Origin: D2472 sp964275585
GTDB taxonomy: Bacteria; Pseudomonadota; Gammaproteobacteria; Magnimaribacterales; D2472
Length of the DNA stretch: 64,000 nucleotides
Direction of reading: 5' to 3'
Assembly (NCBI GenBank): GCA_964275585.1
Contig: CAXYCJ010000006.1
Coordinates: 62,001 to 126,000 of the forward strand
Shown here: one piece after another, positions 19,158-27,881 of the stretch
Layout of the letters: every line of letters begins with the position of its first letter
How positions within the stretch are numbered: the stretch's first letter is position 1
Notes under the pieces: model-generated
What the model was told of the DNA's origin: nothing
The model's database searches: none
Seen by the model: only the letters and a program-made list of their open reading frames with translations
Translations under genes and position numbers: made by a program

Positions 19158-21157
19158 GAATATGCCTTAGCTTCTTCATATAAGAATGTTTGCATGTCCC
19201 AAGCACCCGTTGGGCATCTTTCCGCGCATAGACCGCAATGAAGACAAACATCTTCATCTTTAAACATAGTTCTTTTGGTTGGAAGTATTTGAGAGACCAG
19301 TAAGTCTTGATCAACATTTAATGCAGGAATTCTTAAATTTTGCCTTACTTCGTCTTCGGGCCCACTAAACATAAAATTTATGCAATCAGTTGGGCAAATA
19401 TCTACACAAGCATCGCATTCAATGCATAGACTTTCAGAAAAAACAGTTTGCACATCACAATTTAGGCATCTTTGAACTTCTTCCATTGCTAATTCTTCAT
19501 CAAAGCCTTTTTCAACTTCAACCTTTAGGCTTTTAAGGGCTAGCGCTTGGTCAGTCTTTGGAACAAGGAATCTTTTCGCTTGAGAAATATCGTTATCATA
19601 AGACCATTCATGCAATCCCATTTTTTGGCTGATGAGATTGATTCCTGGTTCTGGTCTTTCTGTAAGACTTTCTTTTTGACAAAATTTATCAATTGAAATC
19701 GCAGCTTGATGACCATGAGCTGCCGCCCAAATAATATTTTCAGGCCCCCATGCTGCATCTCCACCAAAAAATATTTTTGGATGAGTTGATTGAAATGTCA
19801 CTGGATCAACCACTGGCATATCCCATTCTCCAAACTCAAGACCAATATCTTTTTCAATCCATTCGAATGAATTATCTTGACCAATTGCAACCAATACATC
19901 ATCACAATCTATGATCACAGGCTTATCACTGGTGGGCACTAAAGTCCTTTTCCCATGAGCATCAAAGACAGCTTCTACTTTTTCGAACTCCATCCCAGTT
20001 AATTTTCCATTTTTATGAAGAAATTTCTTGGGTACATGATTCTCAAGAATGGGAATATTTTCTTCCATTGCATCCTCAATTTCCCACTCAGATGCCTTCA
20101 TTTGCGAGAATGGGCTTCTTACAACAACCTTTACATCTTCCGCTCCAAGTCTTAGAGAAGATCGGCAACAATCCATGGCAGTGTTTCCTCCTCCCAAGAC
20201 AATAACTTTTTTTCCAATTGAGTCTATATGTTCAAAGGCAATACTAGTCAAAAAATCTATACCAATATGAATATTTTTTTTCGCTTTATTTCGACCTTCA
20301 ATCATGAGATCTTTTCCCTTGGGAGCTCCAGTCCCAACGAAAATAGCATCAAAATCTTCATTTAAAAAAGAAGCCATACTAGTAATTTCAGAATTAAATT
20401 TTGTCTCTAGACCCATATTTAAAATTAAATCCACCTCCTCGTTTAAGACCTCTTCAGGCAATCTAAATGATGGGATATTAGTTCTCATAAGGCCCCCAGC
20501 CTGAGGGTCTTTTTCAAATAGCGTGCATTCATAGCCCATGACAAGTAAATCTCTGGCGACTGTAAGCGATGCTGGTCCTCCTCCAATTAACGCTATTTTT
20601 TTACCATTTTTTTGTTCAGGAACCTCAGGCAACAGATCAGTAATATCATCTTTGTAATCAGCAGCAACTCGTTTTAGTCTGCAAATTGCAACAGGTTTTT
20701 CATGTGTTCTTGTTCTTCTGCAGGCAGGTTCACAAGGTCGATCACAGGTTCTTCCTAATATTCCTGGAAAAACATTTGATTCCCAGTTGATCATGTATGC
20801 AGCTGTATACTCTTGCTGAGCAATCTTTCTGATGTATTCAGGGACTGGAGTATGGGCAGGGCAGGCGTATTGGCAATCGACTACTTTATGGTAATACTGA
20901 GGGTCTGCAACATCGGTTACCGGCATAAATGTTTTAACTTCTGTCTTTTTAGAGCCTTTAGAAAGATTATTTTTTGCCGCAAGGATTTTAGTTTTAAATT
21001 CTTCAACAACTGTAGCTCTTAAATTTTGTGCTTCGGATAATTCATGAGTATGCAAAGAAACTCTTAAATCGAAACCTAATTCTTTACGAAGATTTATTGG
21101 AACAGCTACTTTGACCCAATAGGTATTGTGCCTTTTAAAGAGATATTTAGTATCCAT
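19154..21157 (-). CDS. GltD-like NAD(P)H/iron-sulfur oxidoreductase with integrase-arm-like N-terminus
   Basis: 667 residues. From ~residue 90: an N-terminal Fe-S domain (CQYACPAHTPVPEYI, GRTCDRPCEPACRR), an FAD Rossmann motif (IALIGGGPAS, ~186), an NAD(P)H motif (VIVLGGGNTAMDCCR), FFGGDAAWGPENI, and two C-terminal ferredoxin motifs (CIECDACVDICPTDC ~577; CLHCGLCAERCP ~638). It can move electrons between ferredoxin and NAD(P)H for the oxidoreductase subunits it overlaps. Residues 1-65 (YLFKRHNTYWVKVAVPINLR, ELGFDLRVSLHTHELSEAQN) look like the DUF6538 arm domain of tyrosine recombinases. The natural start may be Met78 (position 20926, MPVTDVADPQYYHKVVDCQ), which matches homologues; no strong ribosome-binding site supports either start. 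Confidence 0.9.
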   Translation of the reverse strand: MDTKYLFKRHNTYWVKVAVPINLRKELGFDLRVSLHTHELSEAQNLRATVVEEFKTKILAAKNNLSKGSKKTEVKTFMPVTDVADPQYYHKVVDCQYACPAHTPVPEYIRKIAQQEYTAAYMINWESNVFPGILGRTCDRPCEPACRRTRTHEKPVAICRLKRVAADYKDDITDLLPEVPEQKNGKKIALIGGGPASLTVARDLLVMGYECTLFEKDPQAGGLMRTNIPSFRLPEEVLNEEVDLILNMGLETKFNSEITSMASFLNEDFDAIFVGTGAPKGKDLMIEGRNKAKKNIHIGIDFLTSIAFEHIDSIGKKVIVLGGGNTAMDCCRSSLRLGAEDVKVVVRSPFSQMKASEWEIEDAMEENIPILENHVPKKFLHKNGKLTGMEFEKVEAVFDAHGKRTLVPTSDKPVIIDCDDVLVAIGQDNSFEWIEKDIGLEFGEWDMPVVDPVTFQSTHPKIFFGGDAAWGPENIIWAAAHGHQAAISIDKFCQKESLTERPEPGINLISQKMGLHEWSYDNDISQAKRFLVPKTDQALALKSLKVEVEKGFDEELAMEEVQRCLNCDVQTVFSESLCIECDACVDICPTDCINFMFSGPEDEVRQNLRIPALNVDQDLLVSQILPTKRTMFKDEDVCLHCGLCAERCPTGAWDMQTFLYEEAKAYS

Positions 21158-21315
21158 TTTTACAATTTAGACCCCCCAGCCAAATTGAGCATAAGGTACA
21201 GGAAAAAACCTATACTTATGAGATATATTAAAATTACAATAAACATATAATTGCAATTATGCAACCTATAAATGAATTGTTTTTTTTGATCCGTAAGTTA
21301 CTAAAAATCTATGTG

Positions 21316-21343
21316 TTGACAGTGTATGTATGTCTCTTAAAAT
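21316..21343 (+). promoter_or_regulatory. Promoter of the small lipoprotein gene
   Basis: TTGACA at 21316-21321 and TAAAAT at 21338-21343, 16 bp apart. Initiation about 7 nt downstream would fall at ~21350, next to the ATG at 21351, so the mRNA would have essentially no leader. Confidence 0.6.
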
Positions 21344-21350
21344 TACATAG

Positions 21351-21650
21351 ATGAAAATTAAAAATTCAAAAATAAAATTAGTATATTTTTGTACTTTTAT
21401 ACTATCTTTTTTAATTATTAGCTGTGAGTCTCAACCCATAAATCCTTACGATGAAGCCGCTAAACCATACGCGCCATTTGGTATAGAGGGACACATGGGA
21501 GCTGTAATGACATCATGCTTAGGCATGCCACCTCAATCACCTCCAATTAAAACTAGTAGTAAGGGCCCATTGATAGAGCATAAAAATTATTTTGATTGTG
21601 TTGATGATGAGCTTTTAAAAAAGGAAGAACGTGATAGAGACAATCGCTAA
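21351..21650 (+). CDS. Small lipoprotein of unknown function
   Basis: 99 residues. A basic start (MKIKNSKIK), a hydrophobic segment and the lipobox SFLIISC indicate lipid attachment at Cys25. The mature part holds PFGIEGHMGAVMTSCLGMPP and a second Cys pair-like set (SCLG... FDCVDDELL), ending in a charged tail. No recognised domain. No Shine-Dalgarno, but a good promoter ends right before the ATG, consistent with leaderless translation. It is divergent from the oxidoreductase operon and convergent with metB. Confidence 0.75.
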   Translation: MKIKNSKIKLVYFCTFILSFLIISCESQPINPYDEAAKPYAPFGIEGHMGAVMTSCLGMPPQSPPIKTSSKGPLIEHKNYFDCVDDELLKKEERDRDNR

Positions 21651-21662
21651 CTAAGAGCACAC

Positions 21663-22814
21663 TTACTCTAAAGCAATATTAATACCATCAACCAGATCAT
21701 CTATATCCTCTAAGCCTGCAGAGATTCTAATTAAACCTTTAGAGATTCCTGAAGCTTTCTTTTCACCTTCCGAGAGAGGTGCATGCGTCATGGTATAGGG
21801 ATGACACACTAAACTTTCAAAACCACCAAGAGATTCAGCAAGAGTAAAGTTTTTTATTTTTTTAAAGAATTTTTTAACAGCAGGCAATCCTCCTTCTAAT
21901 TCAAAACTTAACATCCCCCCAAATCCTTTTTGCTGAGCTTTGGCAATTGCATGCGAGGGATGGTGTGATAAACCTGGATAGTTCACCGTCTTTACTTTTT
22001 TATTATTTGATAGCACTTCCGCTAGGGCGAAAGCATTTTTTTCATGTTGATTCATTCTCAGACTCAGAGTTCTAAGACCTCTTAATGTTTGATAGCTATC
22101 AAAGGGCGCACCTGTGATTCCAAGATTATTAGCCCAAAACTTCAGCTTAGTTAAAGTGTCTTCGTTGTTGGTTATAACAGCGCCGCCAACAACATCAGAA
22201 TGCCCATTAATATATTTTGTTGTTGAGTGGACAACAATATCAGCTCCTAGTTTTAGGGGGTTTTGAAGGGCAGGGGAAAGAAACGTGTTATCAACAGCAA
22301 CCATTGCGTGTATTAATTTTGCTTCAGCGCATATAGCTTTGATATCCACAGCTTGAAGCAGCGGGTTAGAGGGGCTCTCTAGCCAAATTAGATTGGGTTG
22401 AAAATCATGAATAGTATTGAATAATTCTTTTTTATTTCCTTGGTTAATAAAACGAATATTCAGCACACCTTTTGCTTCGAGGGATGAAAAGAGCCTATGA
22501 GTTCCTCCATAACAATCATGCGGAAGTATCACACTGTCATTTAATTCAAGAATATTTGCTACTAGAGAGATTGCAGACATCCCTGAGCTGGTAATTTCTG
22601 CTCCAACTCCATATTCAAGTTCAGCTAGCGCTGAGGCTAAGATATCTCTAGTAGGGTTGGCTGATCTTGTGTAGTCATATTGCTGCTCTTTACCAAATTC
22701 TTGGAAAGCAAAATTTGATGATAAGTATAAAGGAGGAATTACTGCTCCATGTTGATTATCTGATTCTACGCCAGCCCTTGTGGCGATAGTGTCTTTATTT
22801 AATTTCTTATCCAT
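21663..22814 (-). CDS. metB: Cystathionine gamma-synthase / O-succinylhomoserine (thiol)-lyase
   Basis: PLP enzyme of the Cys/Met metabolism family, 383 residues, the usual length. The PLP lysine is Lys200 in VVHSTTKYINGHSDVVGG; other family marks are YDYTRSANPTRD, SSGMSAIS and ESPSNPLLQ. It should condense activated homoserine with cysteine (or sulfide) in methionine synthesis; the choice between cystathionine synthase and sulfhydrylase activity is not certain from sequence. A SAM-II-like riboswitch and an intrinsic terminator lie in its leader, so SAM probably represses it, which supports the methionine role. Confidence 0.9.
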   Translation of the reverse strand: MDKKLNKDTIATRAGVESDNQHGAVIPPLYLSSNFAFQEFGKEQQYDYTRSANPTRDILASALAELEYGVGAEITSSGMSAISLVANILELNDSVILPHDCYGGTHRLFSSLEAKGVLNIRFINQGNKKELFNTIHDFQPNLIWLESPSNPLLQAVDIKAICAEAKLIHAMVAVDNTFLSPALQNPLKLGADIVVHSTTKYINGHSDVVGGAVITNNEDTLTKLKFWANNLGITGAPFDSYQTLRGLRTLSLRMNQHEKNAFALAEVLSNNKKVKTVNYPGLSHHPSHAIAKAQQKGFGGMLSFELEGGLPAVKKFFKKIKNFTLAESLGGFESLVCHPYTMTHAPLSEGEKKASGISKGLIRISAGLEDIDDLVDGINIALE

Positions 22815-22850
22815 GATTATTACCTCATTGCCATTTTCATTTGGTCAGGC

Positions 22851-22882
22851 AAAAAAAAACCCATCTGCTTTGCTAGATAGGT
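22851..22882 (-). terminator. Attenuator terminator between riboswitch and metB
   Basis: On the minus strand, ACCTATCT / AGATGGGT (8-bp stem with one G-U pair, loop AGCAAAGC) is followed by a nine-T tract, 37 nt upstream of the metB ATG and downstream of the riboswitch core. This position fits transcription attenuation. Confidence 0.85.
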
Positions 22883-22892
22883 TTTTATACTT

Positions 22893-22946
22893 CTATTTAG
22901 CTGAATTTATAAAGCACCCGCAAGCGGAGTTCAAATCGGTGCTGAA
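22893..22946 (-). promoter_or_regulatory. SAM-II-like riboswitch in the metB leader
   Basis: Read on the minus strand, stem GCACC/GGTGC (5' arm at 22942-22938) encloses a 19-nt loop GATTTGAACTCCGCTTGCG, and is followed by TTTATAAATTCAGCTAAA. Known SAM-II aptamers have the same order: a P1 stem, a 19-nt loop with GAUUUAAC...UUGC, an A/U-rich strand, and the pseudoknot tail AGCUAAA. Position before metB and a terminator after it agree with SAM-dependent repression of methionine synthesis. The call rests on recognised conserved blocks; a covariance search was not possible. Confidence 0.85.
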
Positions 22947-23038
22947 CCTATATTCTAGTTAGATTTGATTAAGTTGCAAGATTTTAATTCTTTAATAGCT
23001 CTTAGAGACATGAAATAAAATTATGATACAGTTTTAAA

Positions 23039-23629
23039 ATGCCGTTAATTAATCCCTTAAATAAAATTTCTGATCCAGATGTTCAGGAGCTTGTCGATTT
23101 CTTTAATGAAACTTTGGGCTTTTGTCCAAACTCCGTGCTTACTATGCAAAGAAGGCCTCAGATTGCAAAAGCTTTTGTGCAACTTAATATGGCTGTTATG
23201 GAGAATCATGGAAAATTAACCTCTGAATTTAAGCGTTTAATTGCTTTTGTTAGCAGCAATACAACAGGCTGCAGATATTGCCAAGCTCACACCATAAGAG
23301 CTGCTGAGAGATATGGATCAACGTCCTTGCGCTTATTAAATGTTTGGGATTTTCAAAATCATGATTGTTTTAGTCCAGAAGAAAAATCTGCATTGAGATT
23401 TGCTCAAGAAGCTAGCTCCGTCCCAGTCAACGTTAAACCTTTAACAGAGGAGGAATTAAAATTCTATTGGTCTGATGAAGATATAGTAGAGATTATGGGA
23501 GTGATTTCATTGTTTGGCTATCTCAATCGCTGGAATGACGTCATGGGTACTTCCATAGAAGATGGTGCAAAGGCTTCAGGAGAAGAACTTCTACAAAATA
23601 TTTCCTGGACCCCAGGAAAGCATGGTTAA
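23039..23629 (+). CDS. Carboxymuconolactone decarboxylase / AhpD-like protein
   Basis: 196 residues, all-alpha AhpD-like fold. The key motif is TTGCRYCQAHTIRAAERYG, with the redox CxxC-type pair (Cys-Arg-Tyr-Cys) and the following His. AhpD-type proteins act as alkylhydroperoxidases or related thiol-dependent enzymes; the exact substrate is unknown. There is no Shine-Dalgarno; a TATGAT box sits 11 nt before ATG 23039, so the leader would be very short. Convergent with the helicase gene, ending 3 nt from it. Confidence 0.87.
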   Translation: MPLINPLNKISDPDVQELVDFFNETLGFCPNSVLTMQRRPQIAKAFVQLNMAVMENHGKLTSEFKRLIAFVSSNTTGCRYCQAHTIRAAERYGSTSLRLLNVWDFQNHDCFSPEEKSALRFAQEASSVPVNVKPLTEEELKFYWSDEDIVEIMGVISLFGYLNRWNDVMGTSIEDGAKASGEELLQNISWTPGKHG

Positions 23630-23632
23630 TTT

Positions 23633-24964
23633 TTATTGAGGTTTTTTAGTTTTTTTCCAGCGAGTTTTTGCTTTTGAACCTTTTTTCTTATTTCTCGCAC
23701 CTGGAGGTTTTCCGGCTCCACCTGACGAAGGCTTTTTAAAATTTGAATTACCTCTATTGCCTGGTTTGCCCCTGCTAAAACTAGGTTTTTTACCTCTAAA
23801 GTTTCTTGATTTAGGTGCGTTTGAAGGTTTGGCTGTTGGCTTGAAGCCTCCTTCAATTTTTTGATCAATTTTACTATTAAGCAAACTTTCAATTCCTCTG
23901 AGGTATTTATGCTCATCAACACTCATAAAAGAAATTGCAGTTCCTTCTTGCCCAGCTCTCCCTGTTCTTCCTATTCTATGGATGTAATCATTTGGGTAAG
24001 TGGGCATATCAAAATTAACAACATATGGCAGATTGCTAATATCAATTCCACGAGCAGCCACATCTGTTGCAACTAAAACCCTCACATCCTTTTCTTTGAA
24101 CTCTCTTAAAGCCCTTGTTCGTGCACCTTGAGTCTTGTCACCATGAATTGTTACGGCTTGGATATCTGCTGCATTCAGTTGTTTAGCAATTTTTTCTGAT
24201 CCATGTTTTGTTCTAGAAAAAACAAGAGCCTGAGGCCATTGCTCAGAATGAATTAGATGATTTAACAGCGCTGATTTTTTTTCTTTATCCACATGATAGA
24301 CGACTTGCTTAATAGCGCTCACTGTTGTGTTGGGCGAGTGTGCAGCTATTTCTATCATATCGGAGCCAAGAGACTGGGCTAGCTTTTTAATCTCAGATGA
24401 AAAAGTAGCTGAAAAAAGTAAATTTTGTCTTTCTGGGGGGGTCATTCCAATAATCTTCTTGATGTCATGAATAAAGCCCATATCTAGCATATGATCAGCT
24501 TCATCTAGAACTAGAATTTGAACCTTATCAAGCTTTACAGATTTTTGATTAACTAAATCTAACAGTCTTCCAGGGGTAGCAACCAGAATATCTAAACCTT
24601 TTTTGAGTTTAGATTTTTGAGGAAATATTTTAGCGCCACCAAACACAGCAGTTGATGTTATGGATGTGAACTTTCCATAGGTGTAAACACTTTCTCTTAC
24701 TTGAGCAGCAAGCTCACGAGTAGGCGTTAAAATTAAGGCATGAACATGTTTGCTGTAAGGCTTAGCTTGCTCTTGAAGTAACTCAATCATAGGCAAAACA
24801 AAACTACCTGTTTTACCAGTGCCTGTTTGAGCCGCTGCCATGAGATTCTTGCCATCTAGAACAATGGGAATTGCTTGTTTTTGGATTTCTGAAGGTTCTG
24901 AGTGATCTAAATCTTTAAGAGATCTTAAAATAGGATCGGATAAACCTAGTTCTTTGAATGACAT
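23633..24964 (-). CDS. rhlE: DEAD-box RNA helicase, RhlE-like
   Basis: 443 residues with all helicase motifs in order: Q motif (FKELGLSDPILRSLKDL), AAQTGTGKTGSF, PTRELAAQV, DEADHMLDMGF, SAT, and the C-domain HRIGRTGRAGQEG. The tail from ~residue 370 is basic and Gly/Pro/Ser-rich (KSRNFRGKKPSFSRGKPGN), as in RhlE, which acts in ribosome assembly and mRNA turnover. Closest subfamily by tail and motif spelling is RhlE, but DeaD-type alternatives are not excluded. ATG 24964 is not preceded by a strong ribosome-binding site. Confidence 0.92.
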   Translation of the reverse strand: MSFKELGLSDPILRSLKDLDHSEPSEIQKQAIPIVLDGKNLMAAAQTGTGKTGSFVLPMIELLQEQAKPYSKHVHALILTPTRELAAQVRESVYTYGKFTSITSTAVFGGAKIFPQKSKLKKGLDILVATPGRLLDLVNQKSVKLDKVQILVLDEADHMLDMGFIHDIKKIIGMTPPERQNLLFSATFSSEIKKLAQSLGSDMIEIAAHSPNTTVSAIKQVVYHVDKEKKSALLNHLIHSEQWPQALVFSRTKHGSEKIAKQLNAADIQAVTIHGDKTQGARTRALREFKEKDVRVLVATDVAARGIDISNLPYVVNFDMPTYPNDYIHRIGRTGRAGQEGTAISFMSVDEHKYLRGIESLLNSKIDQKIEGGFKPTAKPSNAPKSRNFRGKKPSFSRGKPGNRGNSNFKKPSSGGAGKPPGARNKKKGSKAKTRWKKTKKPQ

Positions 24965-25099
24965 TTTAAATTTTATAAATTTTGCTGATAAATATCAGAT
25001 GACTGCAGGGTATAGGCTTACTACCTCATGGTCAATGAAGCATGGAATATATATTTCAATTAAGTTTTAAATGAGGGTATTCCTTTTCTAATATTGCCC

Positions 25100-25105
25100 T
25101 ATAAT
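25100..25105 (+). promoter_or_regulatory. -10 box of the bipA gene
   Basis: TATAAT lies 21 nt upstream of ATG 25127, with no clear -35. It argues against an upstream in-frame TTG at 25094 being the real start, because that codon lies before the promoter element. Confidence 0.55.
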
Positions 25106-25126
25106 CCCCAAGAATTAAAACGCATC

Positions 25127-26911
25127 ATGAATAAAAATACACTTCGAAATATTGCAATCATTGCCCATGTTGATCATGGTAAGACTACTTTAGTGGATAA
25201 ATTATTGCAGCAATCTGGAACTTTAGATCGTAAAAGCATGACCACTGAACGGATAATGGATTCAAATGATCAGGAGAGAGAGCGCGGTATTACAATTCTT
25301 GCAAAAAATACTTCCATTAATTGGAAAGATCATCGCATAAATATTGTCGACACTCCTGGGCATGCAGACTTTGGTGGAGAGGTTGAAAGGGTTCTATCGA
25401 TGGTTGACTCAGTTTTACTTTTAGTGGATGCAGTGGACGGCCCAATGCCCCAAACTAGATTTGTTACTCAAAAAGCATTTGAAAAAGGATTGAAACCAAT
25501 TCTTGTTGTTAATAAAGTAGATAGACCTGAGGCAAGACCTCACTGGGTTCTAGATCAAGTCTTTGAGCTTTTTGATAACCTTGGCGCAACAGATGATCAG
25601 TTAGATTTTACTGTGATATATGCTTCTGCAATTAACGGCATGGCTGGTCATGAACCAGATGAATTGGCAGATGACATGACACCGCTTTTGGATATGATTA
25701 TTGATAAGGTTTCAGCCCCTGATGTTGATGAGGAGTCTCCATTTAGAATGCAAATTAGTGCCTTAGATAGTAACAGTTATGTAGGTGTTATTGGTATAGG
25801 TAGGATCACGGGTGGATCTCTGAAGCCAAATGATCGAGCTGTAGTCATTAATAAAGATGGCAAGGAGCGTAAAGTAAAAATTTTACAAGTTTTGGGTCAT
25901 CATGGTTTAGAGCGAGTGGAGATCGATATCGCTAAAGCAGGAGATATTGTTTGTATTACTGGCGTTGAAGCATTAAATATTTCAGATACCCTCTGTGATC
26001 CTGAGCACATAAATCCCATGCCATTATTGTCGGTCGACGAGCCAACTGTTAGCATGGTTTTCCAAGTAAATGACTCACCATTTTGTGGCAAAGAAGGAAA
26101 ATATGTTACTTCTAGAAATATTAAAGATAGGTTAGACCAAGAGTTAATTCATAACGTTGCGCTAAGGGTTGAAGAGGGAGGGAGCGCTGACAAATTCAAA
26201 GTTTCTGGAAGGGGCGAACTTCATTTATCAGTATTGATAGAAAGCATGAGAAGAGAAAATTATGAAGTGGCGGTCTCTAAACCTCAGGTTATCCAAAAAG
26301 AAGTTGGCGATGAAATACATGAGCCCTTTGAAGTGGTGGTAATTGACATTGAAGAGGAGCATCAAGGATCAATTATGGAGGAGATGGGAAATCGAAAGGC
26401 TGATTTAAAATCTCTCGTGATTACCGAAAACGGCAGAATGAGACTTGAGTTTATGGCTCCATCAAGAGGAATGATTGGCTTTCGCTCACAGTTCTTAACT
26501 TTAACAAGTGGCAGTGGAGTTCTAACGAGCGTCTTTGATCATTATGGGCTTGCAAAAAAGGGTGAAATAGCTCAGAGGCAAAATGGTGTAATGGTCTCAA
26601 TGATTGGTGGAAAGACTCTGGCTTACGCTCTATTTAACCTCCAAAACAGAGGTAGAATGTTTGTTGGACATGGGCTAGAGGTATACAAAGGTCAGATTGT
26701 TGGCTTGCACTCAAGAGATAATGACTTACCAGTTAATCCAACTAAAGCTAAGCAATTAAATAATATTCGAGCAGCTGGTACTGACGAAAACCTTATTTTA
26801 ACTCCTCATATACAACATACACTCGAGCAGGCTCTTGAATTTATTGAGGATGATGAATTGGTTGAGGTGACCCCTAAAAGCATTAGATTAAGAAAAAAAA
26901 CTATTAAATAA
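25127..26911 (+). CDS. typA: Ribosome-associated GTPase BipA/TypA
   Basis: 594 residues, normal length for the family. G1 AHVDHGKTTL, switch I RGITILAKN, G3 DTPGHADFGG, G4 NKVDRPEARP, then EF-G-like domains and the BipA-specific C-terminal half (GRMRLEFMAPSRGMIGFRSQF). BipA is a translational GTPase used in 50S assembly and at low temperature or under stress. I start at ATG 25127, because the upstream TTG at 25094 precedes the -10 box. Divergent from the helicase gene. Confidence 0.96.
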   Translation: MNKNTLRNIAIIAHVDHGKTTLVDKLLQQSGTLDRKSMTTERIMDSNDQERERGITILAKNTSINWKDHRINIVDTPGHADFGGEVERVLSMVDSVLLLVDAVDGPMPQTRFVTQKAFEKGLKPILVVNKVDRPEARPHWVLDQVFELFDNLGATDDQLDFTVIYASAINGMAGHEPDELADDMTPLLDMIIDKVSAPDVDEESPFRMQISALDSNSYVGVIGIGRITGGSLKPNDRAVVINKDGKERKVKILQVLGHHGLERVEIDIAKAGDIVCITGVEALNISDTLCDPEHINPMPLLSVDEPTVSMVFQVNDSPFCGKEGKYVTSRNIKDRLDQELIHNVALRVEEGGSADKFKVSGRGELHLSVLIESMRRENYEVAVSKPQVIQKEVGDEIHEPFEVVVIDIEEEHQGSIMEEMGNRKADLKSLVITENGRMRLEFMAPSRGMIGFRSQFLTLTSGSGVLTSVFDHYGLAKKGEIAQRQNGVMVSMIGGKTLAYALFNLQNRGRMFVGHGLEVYKGQIVGLHSRDNDLPVNPTKAKQLNNIRAAGTDENLILTPHIQHTLEQALEFIEDDELVEVTPKSIRLRKKTIK

Positions 26912-26916
26912 TAATT

Positions 26917-26937
26917 TCTTCATTTTACTCATGAAGA
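26917..26937. terminator. Possible terminator hairpin between bipA and the desaturase
   Basis: A 7-bp AT-rich stem TCTTCAT / ATGAAGA with loop TTTACTC; on the plus strand it is followed at 26945-26952 by a T-rich run. It overlaps the desaturase stop codon. The stem is weak, so the call is tentative. Confidence 0.4.
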
Positions 26938-27843
26938 TAGAATAATTTTTTTGAATATTTGCTTGTAACCAAATGCAATCTCCATCTTGGGAAGATAGCC
27001 TTTTTCTTTTAGCATTTGATGTGCCTTTGGCAGGTTGTACCATGGGCAGAAAGTAAATAAATGATGCTCAATATGATAATTCACATTCAATGGAGCTAAA
27101 AAATATTTAAGATACCAAGGAGCAATGGTAGTTCTTGTGTTTGTGTAATCATCCTCGCCCATAACCCCTGAATGCTCTGTAATACTTCTAATGCGATAAA
27201 ATAGACTAAAAAAAGTTAGCATGGGTATCCACCACAGGCCAAGATACAGCCAGCTATTACCTGAGACATATAGAGCTCCAAAGAGTATTAGATTGGTTAT
27301 CAAAAAACCTTTTAATTTTAAAAAAAAATGTTTTATATGGCCTGAAAAAGATAGATCTTTGCCCCAGGAAGAAACTATTGCAGCCGAATACCTTCTTATG
27401 CCTGCAATGCCAGTTAAATCTCTAAATACTTTTCTTATCAGGCTTAATCTTGAGGTTGGAAAGGCTTCCGTTAGACCTATGTCAGGATCTCTTTCAGTTT
27501 CAGTATATTTATGGTGCAGAGAGTGATATTTACGGTAAGGAATTGTGTCAGTCATTACTGGATAGGCGCAAAACCACTGGGATGCAAAATCATTCAGTTT
27601 TCTGTCTTTAAAAATAAGACCATGAGCGCCATCATGCATAAGAATGCTTAGTTGAAATTGCTTTGCGCCAATAATTAATGCGGAAATAATAAAAACAATA
27701 AAACTTGGATACAAAATAAATAGGACAAAAGCAAAAGCTATTTGCAGCCAGATTGATAGGATTGTAAGGACGCTGAGCCAGCTTTTTAGCTTGCGTAAAA
27801 CAGCCATCTCCTCTTGGCTTAATAAGTCACCTGCTTTAATCAT
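26929..27843 (-). CDS. Membrane fatty acid desaturase-like protein
   Basis: 304 residues with three histidine boxes that bind a di-iron centre: HDGAH (~89), HSLHHKYTE (~127) and HIEHHLF (~256). Hydrophobic helices surround them (FVIFILYP..., FLITNLILFGALYVSG). This is the desaturase/hydroxylase superfamily; the exact reaction (acyl desaturation or ring hydroxylation) is not determined by sequence. It acts in the inner membrane with oxygen and reduced electron carriers. Convergent with bipA. The start ATG at 27843 is the first Met; a ribosome-binding site is not obvious. Confidence 0.88.
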   Translation of the reverse strand: MIKAGDLLSQEEMAVLRKLKSWLSVLTILSIWLQIAFAFVLFILYPSFIVFIISALIIGAKQFQLSILMHDGAHGLIFKDRKLNDFASQWFCAYPVMTDTIPYRKYHSLHHKYTETERDPDIGLTEAFPTSRLSLIRKVFRDLTGIAGIRRYSAAIVSSWGKDLSFSGHIKHFFLKLKGFLITNLILFGALYVSGNSWLYLGLWWIPMLTFFSLFYRIRSITEHSGVMGEDDYTNTRTTIAPWYLKYFLAPLNVNYHIEHHLFTFCPWYNLPKAHQMLKEKGYLPKMEIAFGYKQIFKKIILSS

Positions 27844-27881
27844 CGGGTTTATTATAGCTTAGAGGAGAGGGAGTCTCTAAA

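Noticed and set aside
19154..21157. A phage integrase gene at the start of the flavoprotein
   Set aside because: No integrase catalytic part (Arg-His-Arg-Tyr) follows; only an arm-like N-terminus is present, so it is not called as a separate mobile element.
25094..25126. TTG start for bipA
   Set aside because: The TTG lies before the -10 box TATAAT and the family starts at MNKNTLRNIAI.
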